A DNA stretch of 64,000 bases from Anaeramoeba flamelloides (lineage: Eukaryota; Metamonada; Anaeramoebidae): the NCBI GenBank assembly GCA_027625915.1, contig JANTQA010000060.1:1426001-1490000 (forward strand), written 5' to 3'. The notes under the pieces are model-generated. The model worked only from the letters and a program-made list of their open reading frames with translations. It was not told the DNA's origin and did no database searches. Below are positions 33,601-44,300 of the stretch, one piece after another. A program made the translations under genes and the position numbers. Numbering within the stretch: position 1 is the first letter of the stretch; every line of letters starts with the position of its first letter.

Positions 33601-36600
33601 TTTTTTTTTATCTCTTGTACCTTCCTCCAAACAATAAAAAAAAATAAAAATAAAAATGCGAGGAACCTAAGGAAACTAAAAAAACCCAAGGAACCAAAGG
33701 AACCCAAACAACTAATAAAAAGGAAAAAGGAAAAAGGAAGAAGTATAAAAAATAAAAAAAAGTTTGAAAAAAACAACCTTCTCCCGTTTTTCCATAAATA
33801 ATTAATTCAATTCAGTTCATTAAACTTTTTCCATTGTTTTAATATAATAGTATTTTTAATAATTTTGGCACACATTCCAAAAATTAGTAACACTATATAT
33901 ATATATATCCTTAGTGAAAACTTTTAGACTTTGTAATTAATACAAAATATGATTTTTTGTTTTTTCTTTCTTGGAGATAAATTTCTTGTGGATAAATAAA
34001 AAAATTTACATTTAGGAGAAATATTATTATTTACTCCTTTTATAAATATCACGTTGATCAACCTTTCAAAAAAGAAACAATAATATAATTCATAATTGAT
34101 TATCGACATTTTTTATAGATTTTATGTGTAATTGGCTCATCTCAAATTAAGATTAAACAAAATACAAATTAAAGAATTAATAAATTGGAATAAAAAATAA
34201 TTTTTAACTTTAAACACAAAAAGTGTTTTTTGTTACTTTTAGTTGTAAAATAAATTGATAAAAATTTTCATTCAACTTTCCAAAAATTATTACAGAGGTC
34301 AATGTCAAATATAAATTATTTAATTCATTAAAGAAGTTAATATTTTTATTTCCCTTTTTTAAGAATTGCAGACTTTGATGTTCTATTTTAATATTTGGAC
34401 TTTGATTTTTTAGGAACGATTCAGGAAAATTTTGTTCATTTTAACTTACAATTAACCGCTTAAAATATGTATGATGCTACAAAGAAATAACCTTTCAAAA
34501 GATATTAAAATGTTTTGTGGGAAATTTGTACAAAAATCTTGTTCAATTTATTTTTAAGCCTACATTACCACTTTTCTAAAAAATTCAAAAAACAAAGTTT
34601 TTTATAAGAATAAAATAAAAATAAAATCTTGTAGTTTATACAAAAAATATTTTAAATTAGAAATCGTTGAAGATATTGATCATTTTTTTATGGGATCGTG
34701 TCGTCAAGTGCCGTAGAGTGCCTAGCTTTTCCAGAATTCAAAAGAATGGAGAAAAATCAAAGATTTTGCTCAATTCTTTTAAATTCTGGAAAAGCTAACG
34801 GCGGTTTTCTTGAGGTTTTCTGTTTTATTTGTTAAGTGTTCTAGGTTTTGTTTACTTTAGAAATAAACCGAAAATTTATTAAAATTTTCTCTTTATTTCT
34901 AAAGTAAACAAAACCTAGAACACTTAACAAATAAAACAGAAAACCTCAAGAAAACCTAACGACGCCCATTCTATAAAGAAAATCGAATAATTTGGATTAA
35001 AGATTTAATTCAAATAAAGAAAAATAATCAAAATAATATTTTTGATATTATTCAAAAGAAAGAATCATGGTTTATATTGTCGTTGGTTAATGATAACGAA
35101 AATTCTAATTCTTTAGTAAATTTTCGATACCAAAATTTAGAAATTAGGAGAGTGACGTGCTACAGTAGGGTGCAATAGAGCGCAGTCAAGTGATGTAGAG
35201 TGCCTATCTTTTCCATAATTCAAAATAATAGAGTAAAATCTATTGAATTTCCAAATAAACGGAAAACTCAAGACAAGTAAACAAAGATTTTCCATAATTC
35301 GAAAGAATAGAGTTAAATCTTTGATTTTACTCAATTCTTTTAAATTATTGAAAAGCTAATGACGGTTTTTTTAATTCTTTTGAATTAAATAAAATCAAAT
35401 GTGATTTACTCTATTCTTTTAAAATTAAAAAAAACCTAATGATATAAAAGGAAATTGGTTGCTGCCCTTCAAAAAAAAAAAAAAAAAGTTTTTAACCAAA
35501 AATTTGAAGGTCAACTTTAAGGACTACGTTTTCAGGTGAAAATAGTGAAATTGTTGATAAAAACGCTCTTTTTAAAGATCAGTAATCTCAGTTAATTTTA
35601 CCCATTGAGAATTTCTTTTACCAAAAAATGGGAAATGTTCACAATTCCAAACAATTTTCACAATTTTTCCTGAAAAAGGAACCAACCGAAATTTGATTTT
35701 AATAATTTCATAAGTTCCATTTCAAATCTATAAACACAAAACAATTCCCCAAGCTGTTCTAAATAGTTTTTTTAAAGTTACTTTTACAAGTTTGAAATGT
35801 TTGAAATTTTGAACTTGTACTTGAAATTCCATAAAAGCCCTTTTCTTGAACATTTCATTCAAAAATCTATTTGAAAATTTTAATTTTGTTTTGTGTTGAT
35901 TTTAGCTTCTAAATTACTGTCATTTTCCAATTAAAATTGAAAAATTTTTATTTCAGATTCTCAAATATTTATCCAACCATGATTTTAATCCCCGAAAAAA
36001 AACCAGATCTTCTCAAGATCATTTGATCATGATAATCTTGAGTTTTCTTAGTTGGATCTCTCCATTTTTGAAACTTGGAGATACAATTTGTTGTTTTGAA
36101 TTTGATAATAACAGTAGTGATTTTTGTGTTATTTTCTTTTTCCCTTTCATTGAAAAAGAAAGAAAAAAAGTAAATGTGAAAAGGTAAAGAGGAACAAAAA
36201 ATGTTTTTTTTTTTTGTCCAATTTCTTCAGAATGAAAATTCTTTTTAACAGAAGGGAATGAAAAATAACACAACAACTAAACACCCCCAGAGTGGGAACG
36301 CTGGACTTAAAGAAATGTTTTTCTTTTTTTCAACATTTGAAATTCAACAAGCTTTGTGAGGCACTGTCTGTTTGACAAGAATCTCAAAAAGTGTTTGTTT
36401 TGCTTTTGAATTAAAAAACTGATTCCAATTGTTCAATTTCCAAGAAGATCAAAAAACAAACAGAAATTCTGGTTGTGAAAAGTGGCTTTTAAAAAAGAAA
36501 CAACAATCTTTGAAAGAAAGAAAAGAAAAACACAAATCAAAAGAAAAAATAAAATTTACGTTTTCCTCTTCATAATTTTCAAAACACTCAACAGATATTT

Positions 36601-37156
36601 TTCGGCTATCTTTTAAAAAATTTGGAACGTAAGGAAGTTTGAGGTGTATTTGTAAAGGTATTTGGAAAATAATAAATCTAATAAGTTTTGAAATTTTTAA
36701 TCTTGGTTCGAGCTTGATGGGCTTTGAAATCGTTAAAAGATCCTTTTGGTTGCTGGTAATTTTGGAAACGACATTAAAGCTGTCCCGTTGGAAGGTGCCA
36801 GGTGTATCATAAATTTTCAAGTCAAGATAGATGTTATATTTTTGTTTACCCTTTAGCACCCTTTTAGAAGAATACTTATTCTTGAGAGAAGTGTTGTTGA
36901 ATAATTCGAGTTGTGTTTGGTAAATTGGATTGCTACCCAAAATTGGTGACATTTCGAGCGAAGAGCTTATTTGTGAAGGTGGAAGATAAAAATGGTAAAA
37001 TAAGAAATAACTTGCAATTGAAGTCAAGATTATAACCCCACTCAGAAACATTATCCCACACGCATGACCAAAAACAACACCAATTCTTTTTAACCAATAG
37101 AAGATCAAATTAGAGATTCGTAACCGTATTTTCTCGATCATTCCTTTTTTGTTCAT
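30613..37156 (-). CDS. BSCL2: Seipin, ER lipid-droplet assembly protein (two exons)
   Basis: Exon 1 is 37156-36560 and exon 2 is 31425-30613, both in phase 0. The joined protein has 469 residues. The donor is AAC|GTAAAT and the acceptor ACAATAG|GAATAC. The joint restores the family's end of the luminal domain (VECFENYEEEN + EYPLTKIEFNL). Seipin oligomerises in the ER membrane where lipid droplets bud. Transmembrane helix 1 is at about 27-56, the luminal lipid-binding domain about 57-215, the diagnostic TQYSGLRYFCYHWFFTASFI stretch about 227-246, and helix 2 about 240-268. The cytosolic tail (about 270-469) is long. Its last 100 residues have a beta-rich PH-like look (AVIEITNKKMTIRS...HSQDDISLFISLVKKM). 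The 5,134 bp intron is full of repeats, including hairpin chains. A frame running past either splice site soon meets stops, so neither ORF alone is the gene. Confidence 0.93.
31676..32330. mobile_element. TA-flanked MITE, complete copy (655 bp)
   Basis: It starts TAAACTCTTTTTCAAAAATT and ends, reversed, TAAACTATTTTTCATAAACT, giving ~30 bp terminal inverted repeats with TA at both borders. An internal inverted pair (CAAAAATTGTGACTCAC at about 31690 and GTGATTCACAATTTTTG at about 31860) shows a second palindrome in the left third. The centre holds a (GAAAAA)-type tract at 32050-32180. It is almost identical to 48808-49408 outside that tract, so at least one of the pair moved recently. Confidence 0.8.
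32485..32930. repeat. Hairpin chain in the seipin intron
   Basis: Nested and successive inverted repeats use the units TTTGTGAAGTGTTCTAGG / CCTAGAACACTTCACAAA and AGCTTTTCCAGA / TCTGGAAAAGCT. The strongest stem pairs about 32545-32585 with 32611-32650. Two further short stems follow at about 32708-32793 and 32838-32913. The right edge is GCTAGGTACTCTACGGCACT, the family signature. Confidence 0.75.
34690..34966. repeat. Double hairpin with perfect 65 bp arms
   Basis: It begins GTCGTCAAGTGCCGTAGAGT. The first hairpin is 34724-34796 (arms AGCTTTTCCAGAATT...). The second is 34803-34867 pairing with 34892-34956, 65 bases without a mismatch around a 24-base loop. Perfect arms of this length in such AT-rich DNA mean recent formation or active correction. 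In seipin pre-mRNA they would fold into a long double-stranded stem. Confidence 0.9.
34967..35150 (+). mobile_element. LINE coding fragment between hairpin chains
   Basis: One plus-strand frame reads NNIFDIIQKKESWFILSLVN followed by LVNFRYQNLEIRR. It aligns with the LINE frames at 1426-1668 (minus) and 7259-7405 (FNIINRKKPITLLALVKN). Hairpin chains bound it on both sides, and the usual 3' tail is missing. Confidence 0.55.
35155..35445. repeat. Hairpin chain, diverged copy
   Basis: It contains CAGTCAAGTGATGTAGAGTG and TGCCTATCTTTTCCATAATT near the left, a diverged form of the family signature. Stems use TTTTCCATAATTC / GAATTATTGAAAAG-type arms (about 35288-35357) and a terminal TTTTTAATTCTTTTGAATTA / TTCTTTTAAAATTAAAAAAA pair at about 35370-35440. 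Less perfect than the 34690 chain. Confidence 0.6.
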
Positions 37157-38741
37157 TTTAATAAAGCAAAACTAACTTTATTTCAAAATTCAAAAAATGA
37201 AACTTTATATTTTGGAATCTTTTCAGAAATGGTTCAAAACACAGTTAGAATGATATACCACCAAAATTACAAATTATTGGTTAAAGTGAAATAAAAATAT
37301 TTTATTTTTTCAACTTTTTGACAATCCTTACCCTTTTTCAACTATTTTTGGTTGAGTTTTTTTATAAATTGAACAATTTGAGATCACAAAAATTCAAGAC
37401 AAAAGAAATCTTTAAAAGGCTTTAATAATTCTTGTTATTCATTGTAAAATAAAAATATCAAAAGTTACAGTCAACTTTCTAAAATAATCTTGTCACAAAA
37501 ATTAATCTAAAATCACCAAAGTTTCCAATTATAAAAAGGTAAATTACTAATTTGAGCTTTGTTTCAGAATTAAAAAGTTGAAATGTTACCTGATTTATAA
37601 AATCTGCTTTTGGAAAGCTGAATGAAAATGTATAACATCGATTTTGCAACAAAGAGTAATTTTGAACAATTATTACGAGGTTTATATATGATCTTGAATT
37701 AAAGTAAAATATTATAAAATATTAAAGGCTTTTATATAGAAAATTATTTATAATTTTTACAAATTTTGTGATTGAAAAATAATTTTTTTTTTTTTATTTT
37801 GAGGGGAGGAAATCAGTTTCCTCTTATAGCCTTTAGATTTGTTTTAATTTAAAAAATGTACAGATTATTTTTACAATTTTCAGTTAATTTTTATAATTAA
37901 AAAAAACCTTGGCACTTCTCGTTATGTTTTTTTTTTTGATTTCAGAAATATAAATAAAATTTTTGAAAGTTTCAATTTATTTCAAAAATTAAAAAAAAAA
38001 ACTATCCACTCTATGGAACTGACTGAATGTCTCTAATTTCTATTTTTTTTTTTTTTATTTTAGAAATTTGAATAAAGAATTGATATTTTTTTTTTATCAT
38101 TCACTAATGATTAGATCAATAATGGTTCTTATTTTGGATATTATCAATTACATGATTATTTTTAATAATTTGAAATAAATCTTGACTCTAAATTGTATGG
38201 TTTTATTTATAGAATGGTACATACACTAAAAATAATTGGGATCCATCAATATTTCTATGTTGAAATATTTTTGATATAAATTGCAGGATTCTGTTTTTAT
38301 ATTTATTCTGATCATATACTTGTGAATATCTGTTTAAATAATTTAAAAAATTTCAACGTTTTAACTTGAAGAAGAATCATTCCATTTTTTATTTTTTTTT
38401 ATGGTAAGGGATTTTAAAAATTAAAAGAAAATTTCAAAAATGTTCTTTTTATTTCTGAAATTATTAAAAGAACTATTATGCGTCTCCATATTTTAAAATA
38501 ATTACATAAAATCTTCCGTTTTTTTTTTATATTCTTTTGAATTATTTAAAATCGCGGTTAACCTTTCTTGATTTTCCAAATAAATCAAAAAAAAAAAAAA
38601 AAACATAACGAGAAGTGTCAAACCTTATACAGGATTTTAAAAAAATGAGTAAAATCCTAAAGTTTTCTCAAATCTTTTGAATTCTCGAAAAGCTTGGTAC
38701 CCTTTGAAATTTGATGACACATGACCACACAACTGTTTATT

Positions 38742-38938
38742 TACAGTAAGATACACTTTTAAGGAACAAAATTTAAGCAAAATTTAGTAAAAAAAAAAAT
38801 CTCAAATTAAATCCTAAAATGCAAATCTATTAAAATATATAGAATCAAAAAAAATGTATATTTTGTGCCTTGATTCGAGATTTTTTATGCAATAAATTTC
38901 ATTGACACATTTTTTCTTAAAAGTGAAATTGACTAATA
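38742..38938. mobile_element. Palindromic MITE, CAGT...TACACTTTTAAG variant
   Basis: The left end is TACAGTAAGATACACTTTTA. The right end, reversed, is TATTAGTCAATTTCACTTTT. The interior carries CTCAAATTAAATCC and its mirror TGTGCCTTGATTCGAGA. About 197 bp, non-coding, same family as 39032. Confidence 0.6.
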
Positions 38939-39031
38939 AAAATATCAATCCTGTTGAAATAGTTTTGAGTTAGCTTAAAGAACTAATCCAGAAAATAATT
39001 AACGAAAGTATATTGATTTGAAAATTAGTAG

Positions 39032-39225
39032 TATAGTTAGTTTCAAAATTAAGGAACAAACTTTCAACGAAATTTACTGCTGAAAAAATCTTAAATAATG
39101 CGCTAAATTCAAAGTCGAGTAAAACATTGATTAAAAAAAATTCTAAAAAAATGTGCTTTAATTTGAGATTTTTTTGTGCATTGAATTCTTTTGAAAGTTT
39201 GTATCTTAAAGTGGAACTGACTATA
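39032..39225. mobile_element. Palindromic MITE, best-preserved ends
   Basis: Left end TATAGTTAGTTTCAAAATTA; right end, reversed, TATAGTCAGTTCCACTTTAA. Both continue into ACAAACTTTCAA. TA stands at each border. The interior CAAAGTCGAGTAAAA is shared with 39453. About 194 bp. Confidence 0.7.
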
Positions 39226-39452
39226 TTGTGATGTGGCTTATTATTCCCAATCACTAAAAAAATTCGCAGGATTTTTTGTATTTCATTTTTATTTAAATTA
39301 AAATATAAACTCATTTCAACATTATGTAAGAGATATAAAGTTGAAAATTTTGATAAAAAATTATTGAAATTGTATAAATTTTTTTAATTTTCTTTTGTAA
39401 AGATTGATAATAATGGAATCATCAAGATGAATTTACATAAAATATTTATGTG

Positions 39453-39653
39453 TACCAGTCAGTTCCACTTTTAAGATACAAACTAACAACAAATTTAAAA
39501 CATAATAAAGTTTTCAAATTAATACACTAAATTCAAAGTCGAGTAAAATAATTGGTGAAAAAAAAAAGTCAAAAGATGTGCCTTAATTTGGGATTTTTTA
39601 ATGTACCTTAAAGTTTGTTTTTAGTTTGTGTATTAAACGTGGAAAGGACTGTA
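39453..39653. mobile_element. Palindromic MITE, third copy in the cluster
   Basis: Left end TACCAGTCAGTTCCACTTTT; right end, reversed, TACAGTCCTTTCCACGTTTA. It shares AATTCAAAGTCGAGTAAAA and GTGCCTTAATTTGGGATTTT with 39032. About 200 bp. Confidence 0.65.
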
Positions 39654-40261
39654 AGCAAATATATATCTAGTGAAATTCTAAAAAAGTGCCCAAAAATATA
39701 ATTTAATATATGTTATTTAAATCTCTAACATTAAAACATTTTATATTTAAATGTATTAACTTTCTTTTTTTTTTATTTTTTTTTCCAATCTTGTTTTTTT
39801 CCCATATTATTAATAATTTTTATTTTTAGGTATTCTTATTATCAAATTTATATATTTTTAAATTTCTTGGAATAGAATTAATAATTTTTTATTAGACTTT
39901 TTGATATTTTATTTTTTGAAAATTCAATATTACAATCATATTTTGCCCCTTTCTTAAATTTCTTAATACCGAATTATTTTTTATTTCTAAATTATTTTTA
40001 AAATAATTTTTAGAATACTATATTCATTTCCTTTGTCTAATTCTTGATTGTGTTCAGAAAATATGATATTTAGTAAATTTCTCTTCAGAAATTAAGATTT
40101 ATAGGATTTATTGATTCGATTAAATAATTATTTATTTTTCGATAAAATTGAGAACTAAAAATATTTCGGAATCTGATTGAAATTTTTTCTAAATTTTGCT
40201 TTTATTTTGGGTCGAAACTTTTTTAACTGTTTTTTTTTTATATCCACGAATCCAGAACCCT

Positions 40262-40870
40262 TTATTTTAATTTTTGAAATAATATTCTTTATTTTGGTTT
40301 TGTTTAATAAAAATATTTGAAAATTGAATTTTGAAAACAAATTTCATAAAAAATGTTATGTAAAATAATAATAAAATAGTAATAGGGTGAAAAATTCAAG
40401 GTTATAAATTACTTGGGTTCATACAAATTAAGAACACAAAGAAAAAACAAATCTTGGGAAATAGGTTTTTATCGATTTTTTTTTTTTCAATTTTTGACAA
40501 ATTTATTTGGAAAGGTGATCTTTCGTGTTTGGTCTTCTAAAAGAAAATAAGTGTATTAAAGACATACCTTTTTGGTCTATTTATTTTAGTTTACTGTTTG
40601 ATTAATTTCACTCATTCCTATAAGCACATTTCTAGATCCAAAACCAAATTTAATAATGCCCAAAATTTAATAAAAAAAAATGTTGTTCAAACAATTGAAA
40701 GATTAAAGATTCTACTCTGAATTACTTTGATTCATTTACCAATAGACTGGTGAATGAAGTTTTAGTTTCAAAGTATCAAATTCTTGTAGCATTCAAAAAA
40801 GATTTTTCTCAGTAATGTTCACTTAATGAAAATTGTTCAAATGGAAAATGTACTTACTTCCTTAAAAGAA
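40262..40870 (+). repeat. Second copy of the window's opening repeat
   Basis: It matches bases 1-600 in order, sharing TTTTATCGATTTTTTTTTTT, CAAATTTATTTGGAA, TTCTAAAAGAAAATA and CTCTGAATTACTTTGATTC. Its left boundary may extend beyond what the window's edge allows to be compared. Confidence 0.65.
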
Positions 40871-41398
40871 TAATTTATGTATCAAACACGAAATAGAACC
40901 CAACCAAAAGTTACAGCCTTTTTAACATAACAGTGGTAATTTCTGATTCATCAATAAACTTTGAAAGAGACTATTTGGCTATTTCAGATTTTGAACAATA
41001 AAAACAAAAAATTGAAAAAAGATTTACCTAAATTTTCAAAAAAGTACTCTGTTTGTTTAAATTTACCAAAAAGAAAGTTAATTGAATTGTGTAGATAAAT
41101 AAATTCAATTTTTCCAAATAATTAAAATATAAAAATAAAATTTTTAAAGAAATTAAATGTTTTTCGAATTTGTCATTCAAATTTATGTGAGTATTGTTCG
41201 AAAAAAAAAGAATCAAGCAAGGATCAGTTTTAAATTCAAACATTTACTGAATTTACCTTTTAAAAAAAAGTCGAAAACCTGAAGTTTAAAAGTCATTTAA
41301 GAATAAAAAATATATTTGAATTTGTAAATTTTTCCAAATATTTGAACATTTTTTTAACAAATAATTCTTTTTTGATTAAATACAAAATTATTAAAACT

Positions 41399-44300
41399 AT
41401 GGGCAAAGGTCAGTCAAAGTCAAGACGAAAAACACTTAAAAAACAGGCTAAGCAAAATAAAAAAATTGAAAAATTATTAGCACAACAGAACAAGGCACAA
41501 GATACAGAAATAAAGATCCTTTTGTTAGGTAAATATCTTTTTTCTTTTTTTTTTTTCAAATCGAACAAAAATAAAAAATTATCAACGTATTTCACACTTG
41601 TTTTTGTTTGCAACAAAAAACCTTTTACAAACCAATTTCTTCAACAAACATAAATGGGAACCTATATTTTTTGGAATTTTCTTCTTCAAACCAAAAACAA
41701 AAAAAATAAACAAAAAAAAAAATTCAAATAAAAACAAAATCAAAAACAAAAACAAAAACAATTCAAATAGGAACTGGTGACTCTGGAAAGTCTACAATTG
41801 TGAAGCAAATGCAAATTCTATATAAGGGAGGATTTCCTGAGAACGATATCGAGAATTACAAAAATGTAATTCGATCAAATATAAAGTCCTACATCAAATC
41901 TCTCATCAAGTCTTGCAATCAACTAAATTTGCAAATCTCTGAAAAAAATGCTGAAATTGCTGAAGATTTTGTTCGAACAGTCAAAAAATCTTCTCCTGAT
42001 ATCACAGAACAAGTCAGAGAATCAATTATCACGCTGTGGAAAGATCCAAAATTAAAAGAAGCTTATGAAAGAAGGGACGAGTACCAGCTCCCAGACGCTT
42101 CGAAATAGTAATAATTTTTTTCTTTTATTAATTTTTTTTTTGTTTTTTTATTCTTTTTTTTTTCCAAAATAAAAGTAAATCATCTTCACAATTTTCTTTT
42201 TAATAGAAAAAGCAAAAAACAGAGACCTTTTGTTATTCTTAAAAAAGATAAATAAAATAAATAGGATCTTTTTCTTCGAACCAACACAAGAAATAAAAAA
42301 TTAAGATCAAGCATGTAATTTCCAAAATGTGAATTGAGTACAAGGTTTGACAAAATCCTTAAACTATTCAATCTTGGTTTTGAAACCTTTTTATGAAAAC
42401 TCTGAAAGTTTTGTAAAGGTGAACCCACCACATTATACTGACGTGTCTTTCAATTGTTTCTAGTTAATTTTGAATTTTTTTCAAACTACCATTTAAGGAC
42501 TACGTTTGCAATTCAAAAAATAGTCTCAACACAATTTGTCCCAATACCATTTAAAATGAGAACTTAGGATCTTTAAAATATTCTCCAATTTGGATCAAAA
42601 AATCATTTTAGGTCATTTTTTTTCTGAAAAATAAAATTGAAATTTTGAGATACGTGAACCTGAACACCTTGTTAAGGAACGTGAAAATGAAAAAAAAATA
42701 TTCATGATTTTTTAACTTTAAAAACACTCTCATTTCAAACACTTCTTAATATATAACACTAACTTAAAAAGATCACATAGTCTATGATTTTTGACCATTG
42801 GGTTACGTTGAATTGTTACATTGTCCCCACAAAACACATAACCGTTCCAACCCGACCACGAAATATCATAAGACATAGAAATTGGTTATCTATTATAAAA
42901 TTGTGTTTTATGAAATATAAAATTCAATTTCTACCATAAGATCAAAATTTCAACTTCTCTTACTTTATTAGAGTTTTTTTTTTTTGTAAAAACCAAGAAT
43001 AGAAATCACAGAAATCACAGAAATCACAGAAATCACAGAAATCACAGAAATCACAGAAATCACAGAAATTACAGAAATCACAGGAAACTTGAATGTATTT
43101 TTCGATCTTTGTTATTAAATTGTAAATCTGAGATTTTAACAATTTTGGAAATTGAAGAAACACATTAATGTATTTTAATGAATTTGTTTGTCAATTTCCA
43201 AAAGCAAAGGAATGAAAAAATTGATAACTTATTTTTAATCTTGTATTATAAATTTTACAGTTTATGATGAACTTTCATAACCATTTCACAGTTTGCTGTA
43301 CAAAATAAATTTTCAGAATAGAAAATCAATTTCTAAGTCTTATAAATTTTTGCGATAGGGCTGAAACGAATGTATCAATTATTGCAAAGGGTTTGTGATT
43401 TTGGCTTTTTTTTTTTTTTGGTTCTTTTTGTTTTTCCTATGAATTAAATCTCTCCACCACGACTAAGAGGAGAGTGACTCCTCGAATTGTTTTTGGATCT
43501 ACATGATCCATGCCAAACCCACTTCACATTTTTTGTGTTTTTTTTGATACTATTATTTAAATTCTAAGTGGGTCAAAATTTTCGCTTCTTTTTCTATATT
43601 TCTCTTTTACAAATAGAGCTCTCAAGAAAATAATTTGAAATATAAAAAACAATGCCACACTTTTTTGAAAATATCTTATTTAGATTTCAGAGAAAAGTCA
43701 ACTAAAATCCAAATAATTTTTTTTTTTTAATCGATCACTAAAAATAAAAATTGAAATTTCTCTACTTTAACATTGAGAATTTGAGTTTTGAAGACAATAT
43801 CCGTTTTAAAAAAATTCCTCTATTTAAGATTCAACATCTTTTTTCGAGAATATGTTATTAATTGTTTGATTTAACTATTCGGATGGAATTTTAAGAATTT
43901 TAAAAAATAAATAGTTAAACGACGTAAAAACTAATTTTTATTCATAAAATCTTCAGCTTTTTGCGATTTTGTTGAATCTAATAATTTTAAGGATAAATTT
44001 TCAAATAAAAGGATTTTCAAGATTTTATGATTTTTTCACGATAAAAATTTGAATAATTAGGGCTACAATTTATAATCGTGATTTATTGATAATATTGCGA
44101 TTTTCGCATGTTGTCCTCAAATACTCTATTATACTCCAGGAATTAAATGAAATTGAATAATAAAAGAAAAAAAAATAAAATTACTCGAGTAATACTAGCC
44201 CAATATAATAGATAACTTAAATTCTGGTGTATAATAGATTGATTAGGTGGCATATTGGTCTTTTTTCACATGAGGGGAATTGTAACATCCACTTTTCATA

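Larger units (their letters stand above)
31426..36559 (-). other. Seipin intron, 5.1 kb, rich in mobile elements
   Basis: Contents in plus order are: a left-end fragment of the TAAACTC MITE at about 31629; the complete MITE at 31676-32330; hairpin chain 32485-32930; low-complexity purine DNA at about 33000-33160 and 33640-33760; (TA)7 at about 33894; hairpin chain 34690-34966; a LINE fragment at 34967-35150; hairpin chain 35155-35445; and AT-rich sequence to the donor. The ORFs on either strand inside it are low-complexity or repeat shadows. Confidence 0.75.
37157..41398. other. Gene-free spacer between seipin and G-alpha
   Basis: No supported gene. It holds diverged hairpin-chain pieces at 37885-38030 and 38540-38715, three palindromic MITEs between 38742 and 39653, and at 40262-40870 a repeat equal to the window's first 600 bases. 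The ORFs at 38970-39314, 40155-40340 and 41028-41243 are repeat or AT-rich products. Nothing is seen in 37157-37880. Confidence 0.55.

Noticed and set aside
38970-39314. 114-codon minus-strand frame
   Set aside because: Spans a palindromic MITE (39032-39225), so the frame is accidental.
42186-42431. 81-codon minus-strand frame
   Set aside because: Inside G-alpha intron 2, no ATG start and no homology.
43001-43081. CRISPR-like array
   Set aside because: Simple 9 bp tandem repeat without spacers, in a eukaryotic intron.
42960-43163. CDF-repeat protein on the minus strand
   Set aside because: Translation of the 9 bp tandem repeat in a G-alpha intron.
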